Below are positions 1 through 6,170 of a stretch of DNA of 6,170 bases, one piece after another. The first letter of the stretch is position 1. Each line of letters begins with the position of its first letter. The translations under genes were made by a program, and so were the position numbers. The notes beneath the pieces are model-generated. The model worked only from the letters and a program-made list of their open reading frames with translations. It was not told the DNA's origin and made no database searches. The DNA is from Bacteroidota bacterium (GTDB lineage Bacteria > Bacteroidota > Bacteroidia > Bacteroidales > CAJPTX01): the NCBI GenBank assembly GCA_002748015.1, contig PDRH01000099.1, positions 1-6,170 of the forward strand, written 5' to 3'.

Positions 1-3000
1 ACCCTCTAGGCTATCAACCTTCGCACGGATCGCCGCATCGTTGAGCACCTTCGTCGTCTCCTGGAAGGAGGCCGCTGCCATGAAGCTACGCGTCTGGAGC
101 GCCGCACGCGTGATACCCTGAAGTATCTGTGAAGCCGTCGCAGGCCTAGCCTTACGGGCCTCTACAGTCTTCATATCCTTACGCTTGAGCTGCAGGTTCT
201 CGTCGCGCAGCTGGCGCGCCGTAACCATCTGGCCAGCCTTAAAGGCGGTCGAATCCCCCGGATCCTTCACCACGAGCTGATCCATGATGCGGTCATTCTC
301 ATTCATGAACTCGTTCTTATCCACGATATCACGCTCTAGGAAACGCGTATCGCCGGAGTCCACAATCTCCACCTTGCGCATCATCTGGCGGACTATCACC
401 TCGAAGTGCTTGTTGTTGATCTTCACACCCTGCGTACGGTATACATCCTGCACCTCGTTAACGATGTACTCCTGCACGGCGGTCGGTCCCTCGATGGCCA
501 GGATATCGCTCGGAGTAATTGCCCCGTCAGAAATCTGCATGCCCGCCTTAACCGCATCGCCATCCTGTACAAGCAGCTGCTTCGAGAGGTTTATCGTATA
601 TACCTTCTGCTCGCCGAGCTTCGGGTTCGTTACCGTAATCTCACGCGCACCACGCTTCACCTTCGGGTTCACCGAGACAACACCATCTATCTCCGAAACC
701 ACTGCGGGGTTAGACGGGTTGCGCGCCTCGAAGAGCTCCGTAACGCGCGGCAGACCCCCGGTAATATCGCCAGCAGAACCCACGGCACGCGGCATCTTCG
801 CGATAATCTCCCCGGGCTTTATCGTCTGACCATCCTCTATCATCAGGTGCGTACCCACAAAGAGGTCATACACGCGGATGGTATTGCCATCGGGGTCGAG
901 AATCTTGACGATAGGATTCTTATTCCTATCGCGGGACTCTATGATTACCTTCTCCTGACGCTTCGTCTGCTCATCCACATCGATACGGTACGTAACATCC
1001 GGGATGATCGACTCGAACTCCGCACGACCACCAACCTCAGATATCATGACGCTGTTCCAGGAGTCCCAGTCGCAGATGAGCGTACCGGTGGTTACATCCT
1101 GTCCATCCTTTACGTAGAGGTGAGCACCGTAGGGAACCTGATAGGTCTCAGCGGCCATACCAGTGGACTCATCTATCAGGTGCATCTCAACGGTACGGCT
1201 AACAACGAGGTCATACGGCTCGCTCCCCTCCTCGACCAGGCCGGGAATGGTACGAAGATCCTCAAACTGTACACGCCCATCGCTCTTAACCCGAATCTTC
1301 GACTCGGCCATGGCCCCGCTCGCAGTACCCCCGAGGTGGAAGGTTCGTAGGGTCAGCTGCGTACCCGGCTCACCAATCGACTGCGCCGCAATGATACCCA
1401 CCGACTCGCCCCGCTGAACCATCTTCGCCGTGGCAAGGTTACGCCCGTAGCACTTGGCGCAGACCCCACGGGTCGACTCGCACGTGAGCACCGAACGTAT
1501 CTCCACCTGCTTAAGCCCTACGCTATTTATCTGATCGCAGAGATCCTCAGTAAGCTCCGTGCCTGCCTCAGCTATCATCTCGCCCGACTGCGGATCAAAG
1601 AGGTCATTCACGCAAACACGCCCCACGAGCTTCTCAGTGAAGTCATTCTGAGCGTCCTTCTCCGACTGGTCGTTCTTCTTCTCGTAGCTAGCTACCAGAC
1701 CACGAAGCGTACCGCAATCCTCCTCGGTAACAATCACATCCTGCGACACATCCACCAGACGGCGCGTGAGGTAACCCGCATCCGCCGTCTTAAGAGCCGT
1801 ATCCGCAAGACCCTTACGTGCACCGTGCGTCGAAATGAAGTACTCGAGGACGGACAGCCCCTCCTTGAAGTTCGAGAGAATGGGGTTCTCAATAATCACG
1901 CTGGCCGTACTACCGCTCTTCTGTGGCTTGGCCATCAGACCACGCATACCGCAGAGCTGACGAATCTGCTCCTTACTACCACGAGCACCCGAGTCCAGCA
2001 TCATGTAGACGCTATTGAAGCCCTGGTCATCGTTCTTCAGCTGATTCATCACCGTAGTGGTGAGCTTCGCGTTGACGTGAGTCCAGACATCAATAACCTG
2101 GTTGTAGCGCTCGTTGTTGGTAATCAGACCCAGGCTATAGTTATCTATAACCTCCTCGATCTGGCTATAGCCCTCCTGCACGATATCCTTCTTCTCCTCG
2201 GGAATAATAACATCATCCAGGTTGAACGATAGTCCACCACGGAAGGCCATTCGATAGCCCAGGTTCTTAATATCGTCCAGGAACTGGGCGGTCCGTGCGA
2301 TACCCGTCTTCTTCAGCACCATGCCGATGATATCACGCAGGGAGCGCTTGGTCAGCAGCTGGTTGATAAAACCGAGTTCCTCCGGCACAAACTGGTTGAA
2401 GAGAATCCGCCCAACGGTCGTCTCTATCATCTGCCCCTCAAAGAGCATACTCACCGGCGCATGCATCGCCACTGTACCCTCATTGTAGGCCATTACGGCA
2501 TCATCGAAGCCATAGAACTTCATGCCCGCACCCTTAGCATTATCACGCTGCTTCGTGATGTAGTACAGACCGAGAACCATGTCCTGCGAGGGAACGGTAA
2601 TAGGTGCACCATTCGCCGGGTTTAGAATGTTATGCGACCCCAGCATGAGCAGCTGCGCCTCAAGGATAGCCGCATTGCCCAATGGGAGGTGAACAGCCAT
2701 CTGGTCGCCGTCGAAGTCCGCGTTGAACGCCGTACATGCAAGAGGGTGTAGCTGGATGGCCTTCCCCTCGATGAGCTTCGGCTGGAAGGCCTGAATACCC
2801 AGACGGTGCAGCGTAGGCGCACGGTTGAGCAGCACAGGATGCCCCTTGAGCACGTTCTCCAGAATATCCCAAATTACGGGGTCGCGGCGGTCTACTATCT
2901 TCTTTGCGCTCTTGACCGTCTTCACGATGCCGCGGTCCATGAGCTTACGGATGATGAAGGGCTTATACAGCTCGGCGGCCATGTCCTTCGGAAGGCCACA

Positions 3001-4143
3001 CTCATGCATCTTCAGCTCCGGACCCACAACAATTACCGAACGGGCGGAGTAGTCAACACGCTTACCCAGCAGGTTCTGGCGGAAGCGACCACGCTTACCC
3101 TTGAGACTCTCGCTCAGCGATTTTAGCGGGCGGTTACCATCCGTACGCACCACCGTCGAGCGACGCGTATTGTCAAACAGGGAGTCTACCGCTTCCTGCA
3201 ACATACGCTTCTCGTTGCGGAGTATAACCTCCGGCGCCTTTATCTCCAGCAGCTTGCGCAGACGGTTGTTCCGGATAATCACGCGCCGATACAGGTCATT
3301 CAGGTCAGACGTCGCGAAACGTCCACCATCCAGCGGTACCAGCGGACGAAGCTCAGGCGGAATCACCGGAACGATACGGAGTATCATCCACTCAGGCTTG
3401 TTCACGCCGTGCGACTCACGGAAGGCCTCAACCACCTGCAGCCGCTTCAGCGCATCCGCCTTACGCTGCTGCGAGGTCTCATTCTCCGCCTTATCGCGCA
3501 GCTCGTAGCTAAGAGCATCCAGGTCTAGGCGAGAGAGCAGGGCCTCTACAGCCTCGGCCCCCATCCCCGCCAGGAACTTCTCCGGGTCGCGGTCATCCAG
3601 CATCTGATTCTCCCGTGGCAGGGCGGAGAGAATCGCAAAGTACTCCTCCTCCGTGAGGAGATCCATGTACTTCACCTCCTTGTCCGGCAAAATGTTGGCC
3701 GCCAAACCCGGGTTGATTACCACGTACTTCTCGTAGTAAACCAGCGAATCGAGCTTCTTCGAGGGCAAGCCCAGCAGATGCCCAATCTTGTTGGGGAGCG
3801 AACGGAAGTACCAAATGTGCGCCACCGGCACCACTAGCTCAATGTGGCCTGTACGCTCACGACGCACCTTCTTCTCGGTAACCTCCACGCCGCAACGGTC
3901 GCAAACAATACCCTTGTAGCGCAGCCGCTTATACTTCCCGCAATGGCACTCGTAGTCCTTCACCGGGCCAAATATCCGCTCACAGAAAAGCCCATCACGC
4001 TCGGGCTTGTACGTACGGTAGTTTATCGTCTCAGGCTTCGTAACCTCACCGCTAGAACGCTCCAATATCTCATTGGGCGATGCCAGGCTAATGGTTATCT
4101 TGCTAAACTGAGAACTCTCTGTATTATCCTTACGGTATGCCAT
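1..4143 (-). CDS. rpoC: DNA-directed RNA polymerase subunit beta' (3' end cut by the left edge)
   Basis: RpoC is the catalytic beta' subunit of core RNA polymerase. The window holds codons 1-1381; Bacteroidota homologues I remember run about 45-50 residues past the last segment seen (ETTKVLNDAAIRAKVDSLEG), so the C-terminus is missing. The ATG at 4143-4141 is chosen because an in-frame TAA lies six codons upstream with no other start between, a Shine-Dalgarno precedes it, and MAYRKDN fits the family. Seen in order: zinc site 1 (C66, C68, C81, C84); clamp helices, the main sigma contact, about 262-321; switch-2 segment with GRFRQNLLGKRVDYSARS about 352-369; NRAPTLHRLGIQAF from 440; NADFDGD at 474-480, with D476, D478 and D480 holding the catalytic magnesium; RGSKEQIRQLCGMRG near 721-735; bridge helix about 768-801; zinc site 2 (C810, C888, C895, C898); trigger loop beginning TLRTFHLGGTA at 931-941; an SI3-like insert at about 944-1121; and the DITGGLPRVTELFEAR block at 1126-1141. 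No frame break was found. Confidence 0.99.
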   Translation of the reverse strand, partial: MAYRKDNTESSQFSKITISLASPNEILERSSGEVTKPETINYRTYKPERDGLFCERIFGPVKDYECHCGKYKRLRYKGIVCDRCGVEVTEKKVRRERTGHIELVVPVAHIWYFRSLPNKIGHLLGLPSKKLDSLVYYEKYVVINPGLAANILPDKEVKYMDLLTEEEYFAILSALPRENQMLDDRDPEKFLAGMGAEAVEALLSRLDLDALSYELRDKAENETSQQRKADALKRLQVVEAFRESHGVNKPEWMILRIVPVIPPELRPLVPLDGGRFATSDLNDLYRRVIIRNNRLRKLLEIKAPEVILRNEKRMLQEAVDSLFDNTRRSTVVRTDGNRPLKSLSESLKGKRGRFRQNLLGKRVDYSARSVIVVGPELKMHECGLPKDMAAELYKPFIIRKLMDRGIVKTVKSAKKIVDRRDPVIWDILENVLKGHPVLLNRAPTLHRLGIQAFQPKLIEGKAIQLHPLACTAFNADFDGDQMAVHLPLGNAAILEAQLLMLGSHNILNPANGAPITVPSQDMVLGLYYITKQRDNAKGAGMKFYGFDDAVMAYNEGTVAMHAPVSMLFEGQMIETTVGRILFNQFVPEELGFINQLLTKRSLRDIIGMVLKKTGIARTAQFLDDIKNLGYRMAFRGGLSFNLDDVIIPEEKKDIVQEGYSQIEEVIDNYSLGLITNNERYNQVIDVWTHVNAKLTTTVMNQLKNDDQGFNSVYMMLDSGARGSKEQIRQLCGMRGLMAKPQKSGSTASVIIENPILSNFKEGLSVLEYFISTHGARKGLADTALKTADAGYLTRRLVDVSQDVIVTEEDCGTLRGLVASYEKKNDQSEKDAQNDFTEKLVGRVCVNDLFDPQSGEMIAEAGTELTEDLCDQINSVGLKQVEIRSVLTCESTRGVCAKCYGRNLATAKMVQRGESVGIIAAQSIGEPGTQLTLRTFHLGGTASGAMAESKIRVKSDGRVQFEDLRTIPGLVEEGSEPYDLVVSRTVEMHLIDESTGMAAETYQVPYGAHLYVKDGQDVTTGTLICDWDSWNSVMISEVGGRAEFESIIPDVTYRIDVDEQTKRQEKVIIESRDRNKNPIVKILDPDGNTIRVYDLFVGTHLMIEDGQTIKPGEIIAKMPRAVGSAGDITGGLPRVTELFEARNPSNPAVVSEIDGVVSVNPKVKRGAREITVTNPKLGEQKVYTINLSKQLLVQDGDAVKAGMQISDGAITPSDILAIEGPTAVQEYIVNEVQDVYRTQGVKINNKHFEVIVRQMMRKVEIVDSGDTRFLERDIVDKNEFMNENDRIMDQLVVKDPGDSTAFKAGQMVTARQLRDENLQLKRKDMKTVEARKARPATASQILQGITRAALQTRSFMAAASFQETTKVLNDAAIRAKVDSLEG

Positions 4144-4154
4144 ACTTCTTCTTT

Positions 4155-4160
4155 CCTCCT
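4155..4160 (-). promoter_or_regulatory. Shine-Dalgarno sequence of rpoC
   Basis: Read on the minus strand, AGGAGG lies 11 nt before the rpoC ATG, with AAAGAAGAAGT between. The whole 32-bp rpoB-rpoC spacer (4144-4175) holds nothing else I recognise: no T-run terminator, no strong hairpin, and no clear Bacteroidota -7 promoter element. The match to the usual anti-Shine-Dalgarno is consensus, though the spacing is a little long. The A-rich stretch beside the start also fits the A-rich initiation regions that Bacteroidota favour, so which element drives initiation cannot be decided from sequence. It supports the start at 4143. Confidence 0.75.
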
Positions 4161-4175
4161 GTTAACCCAGCTAGG

Positions 4176-6170
4176 CTACGAATCAAACTTTACACTCAGA
4201 CCCAAACCTCGCAGCTCATGCAGCAGCACGTTGAGCGACTCCGGCAGACCGGGCTGGGGCATCAAATCGCCCTTCACAATGGCCTCGTAGGTCTTCGCAC
4301 GGCCATCCACATCGTCCGACTTCACCGTCAGGATCTCCTGAAGGATATTCGCCGCACCGAAGGCCTCGAGCGCCCAAACCTCCATCTCCCCGAAACGCTG
4401 TCCACCGAACTGCGCCTTACCACCTAGCGGCTGCTGAGTAATGAGGCTGTACGGACCGATCGAACGGGCATGCATCTTATCGTCAACCATATGGCCGAGC
4501 TTCAGCATGTAGATAACCCCAACGGTTACCGGCTGGTCGAAGCGCTCACCCGTTCCGCCATCGCACAAGTGTATCTTACCGAAGCGAGGAACACCAGCCT
4601 TATCGGTCCACTCGCAGATATCATCCAGGGTTGCACCGTCAAAAATAGGCGTGGCAAACTTGACCCCAAGCTCCATACCAGCCCAGCCCAGAACGCTCTC
4701 GTATATCTGCCCAAGGTTCATACGGGAAGGCACACCCAGCGGGTTAAGTACGATGTCTACCGGTGTACCATCCGGGAGGAAGGGCATATCCTCATCACGA
4801 ACCACCTTGGCAACAATACCCTTATTACCATGGCGACCTGCCATCTTATCCCCTACACGAATCTTACGCTTCTTGGCGATGTAAACCTTCGCCATCTGCA
4901 GAATACCAGACGGCAACTCATCCCCAATGGAGATGTTGAAGAGCTTACGCTGGCGGAGAGCATCGAACTCCTTGTACTTGCGGATGTAGTTATTTACAAG
5001 CTTACCAATCTGCCTGCTCACCGTATCATCCTCTACCCAACCATTCGGGTTTACCTCCAGGTAGTTTATCGCGGCCAGCACACGCTCGGTAAACTTATGG
5101 CCCTTGGCGATTTTCTGAACCCCGTAGTAGTCAAAGACACCAAGCGAAGTCTTGTCGCTCAGCAGTACCATCAGCTTGTCCAGGAGAACACGCAGCGTAT
5201 CGGCCACGCTCCTCTTGAACTCATCCTCCACCCGATCTATCTCGGCCTTAGTGGAGCTACGCCCCTTGCGGCCATCCTTCTGTATACCAGAAAAAAGCTT
5301 CTTATCGATAACCACCCCATGGACAGACGGCGGCGTCTTAAGCGATGCATCCTTCACATCGCCAGCCTTATCGCCGAAAATCGCCCGCAGCAGCTTCTCC
5401 TCCGGCGATGGGTCGGACTCGCCCTTCGGCGTGATCTTCCCGATGAGGATATCCCCAGGCACAACCTTGGCACCTATGCGAATCATCCCGTTCTCGTCCA
5501 GGTCCTTGGTCGCCTCCTCGCTCACATTCGGAATATCAGAGGTCAACTCCTCCTGCCCACGCTTGGTATCACGCACCTCCAGGAAGTACTCATCCACGTG
5601 CACCGAAGTGAAGTAATCATCCCGCACCAGGCGCTCGTTAATCACGATGGCATCCTCGAAGTTGTACCCCTTCCAGGGCATGAACGCCACCTTCAGGTTA
5701 CGCCCCAGTGCCAAATCGCCCTGCTCTGTCGCATAGCCATCCGACATCAGGTCGCCCTCCTCCACACGCTGACCCACACGCACGGTAGGACGAAGCGTCA
5801 GGCTGGTGCTCTGGTTCGTCTTCAGGAACTTTGGCAACGAATAGGTCTTGGTCGGCGGGTCGAAGCTTACGAACTCCTCCTCCTCGGTCCGGTCATAGCG
5901 CACGGTAATCTGCTTGGCATCCACCGACTCCACTACCCCACCACGCTCTGCCACTATCTGCACGCGGCTATCACGAACCACCATGGACTCCAGACCCGTA
6001 CCCACAATGGGAGCCTGCGGAGCCAGCAACGGAACCGCCTGGCGCATCATGTTCGAACCCATAAGCGCACGGTTAGCATCATCGTTCTCCAGGAAGGGAA
6101 TGAGCGATGCCGCTATAGAGGCAATCTGGTTGGGCGCAACGTCCATCAGATGCACCTCATCGGGAGTAGC
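4176..6170 (-). CDS. rpoB: DNA-directed RNA polymerase subunit beta, C-terminal half (partial at the right edge)
   Basis: RpoB is the beta subunit of core RNA polymerase, forming one pincer of the DNA-binding cleft and part of the active centre. The window holds the last 664 codons; the frame is open to the right edge, so the start and the main rifampicin region lie outside. It ends in VKFDS and a TAG at 4176-4178. Seen in order, numbered from the first codon in the window: the NRALMG block and RQAVP near 30-45; GYNFEDA with E172 and D173 (equivalent to E. coli E813/D814); KLLRAIFGDKAGDVKDASL near 260-280; a lineage-type insert at about 295-415, where E. coli carries SI2; KMAGRHGNKG at 442-451, whose two lysines match E. 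coli K1065 and K1073, which contact nucleotide phosphates; DDKMHARS; and GGKAQFGGQRFGEMEVW, which packs against beta'. Wording is typical of Bacteroidota. The GTG at 6153-6155 is an internal codon, not a start. The Cys in HLCDGG is unusual to me. rpoC follows 32 bp downstream, presumably on the same transcript. Confidence 0.99.
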   Translation of the reverse strand, partial: ATPDEVHLMDVAPNQIASIAASLIPFLENDDANRALMGSNMMRQAVPLLAPQAPIVGTGLESMVVRDSRVQIVAERGGVVESVDAKQITVRYDRTEEEEFVSFDPPTKTYSLPKFLKTNQSTSLTLRPTVRVGQRVEEGDLMSDGYATEQGDLALGRNLKVAFMPWKGYNFEDAIVINERLVRDDYFTSVHVDEYFLEVRDTKRGQEELTSDIPNVSEEATKDLDENGMIRIGAKVVPGDILIGKITPKGESDPSPEEKLLRAIFGDKAGDVKDASLKTPPSVHGVVIDKKLFSGIQKDGRKGRSSTKAEIDRVEDEFKRSVADTLRVLLDKLMVLLSDKTSLGVFDYYGVQKIAKGHKFTERVLAAINYLEVNPNGWVEDDTVSRQIGKLVNNYIRKYKEFDALRQRKLFNISIGDELPSGILQMAKVYIAKKRKIRVGDKMAGRHGNKGIVAKVVRDEDMPFLPDGTPVDIVLNPLGVPSRMNLGQIYESVLGWAGMELGVKFATPIFDGATLDDICEWTDKAGVPRFGKIHLCDGGTGERFDQPVTVGVIYMLKLGHMVDDKMHARSIGPYSLITQQPLGGKAQFGGQRFGEMEVWALEAFGAANILQEILTVKSDDVDGRAKTYEAIVKGDLMPQPGLPESLNVLLHELRGLGLSVKFDS

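Noticed and set aside
406..1350. Open frame of 314 codons on the plus strand
   Set aside because: It lies exactly antisense to rpoC in the same codon register, and its openness follows from the rarity of TTA, CTA and TCA in rpoC. The predicted protein is a Leu/Arg/His-rich mirror of rpoC with no recognisable domain or ribosome binding site.
1825..2232. Plus-strand open frame of 135 codons
   Set aside because: Also in antisense register with conserved rpoC sequence covering the bridge-helix side; it shows no sign of independent coding.
2622..2872. Two overlapping minus-strand open frames out of frame with rpoC
   Set aside because: They overlap the NADFDGD catalytic region of rpoC, which is clearly translated in its own frame; their products are low-complexity Arg/Ser/Gly-rich.
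3640..3660. Repeated CTC triplets resembling a short repeat or Shine-Dalgarno cluster
   Set aside because: They encode consecutive glutamates with GAG codons, as elsewhere in both genes.
3593..3814. Minus-strand open frame of 73 codons inside rpoC
   Set aside because: An alternative frame of well-conserved rpoC sequence; the rpoC frame is intact across it.
4161..4175. GTTAAC palindrome and small inverted bases in the rpoB-rpoC spacer as a possible operator or terminator
   Set aside because: The palindrome is only 6 bp, no stable stem can be drawn and there is no U-run; chance is the simplest explanation.
5152..5616. Plus-strand open frame of 154 codons opposite rpoB
   Set aside because: Ser/Arg/Thr-rich shadow of the conserved rpoB strand, with no family resemblance.
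6153..6155. GTG that could be read as the start of a 659-residue protein
   Set aside because: The RpoB frame continues upstream to the window edge with family-consistent residues (ATPDE before the Val), so this is an internal valine codon.

Overview
The window is a protein-coding fragment of a bacterial core RNA polymerase operon. It holds the 3' half of rpoB (beta subunit) and nearly all of rpoC (beta' subunit), both on the minus strand, separated by 32 bp. Transcription runs from high to low coordinates. rpoB enters from the right edge and stops at 4176. rpoC starts at 4143 and runs off the left edge at base 1. I translated rpoC codon by codon and followed rpoB to both of its ends in the window; both frames are open, with no frameshift or internal stop.

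The protein sequences point to Bacteroidota, most likely Bacteroidales. The RpoC N-terminus (DYECHCGKYKR, the EKKVRRERTGHI stretch) and the RpoB phrases DVAPNQIASIAASLIPFLEN and TEEEEFVSFDPPTKTYSLPK are the forms I know from that phylum. G+C is in the mid-50s percent on sampled lines, higher than typical Bacteroides. I cannot name a genus. Codon use is distinctive: Lys is almost always AAG, Glu almost always GAG, and Leu TTA was not found in rpoC, yet Ile ATA is common.

Layout: 4176-6170 is rpoB (last 664 codons); 4144-4175 is the spacer, with a consensus Shine-Dalgarno sequence; 1-4143 is rpoC (first 1381 codons, probably lacking about 45-50). The two products assemble with alpha2 and omega into core polymerase. 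RpoC supplies the catalytic aspartates, bridge helix and trigger loop. RpoB supplies the nucleotide-contacting lysines and the C-terminal region that packs against RpoC.

No RNA gene, mobile element, CRISPR array, repeat family, terminator or recognisable promoter was seen, and no non-coding stretch exceeds 32 bp. I found no undescribed system here. The points worth a second look are small: a strong Shine-Dalgarno before rpoC in a phylum that seldom uses one, a near-perfect Shine-Dalgarno plus ATG inside rpoC, the codon bias, and a few divergent positions in RpoC.
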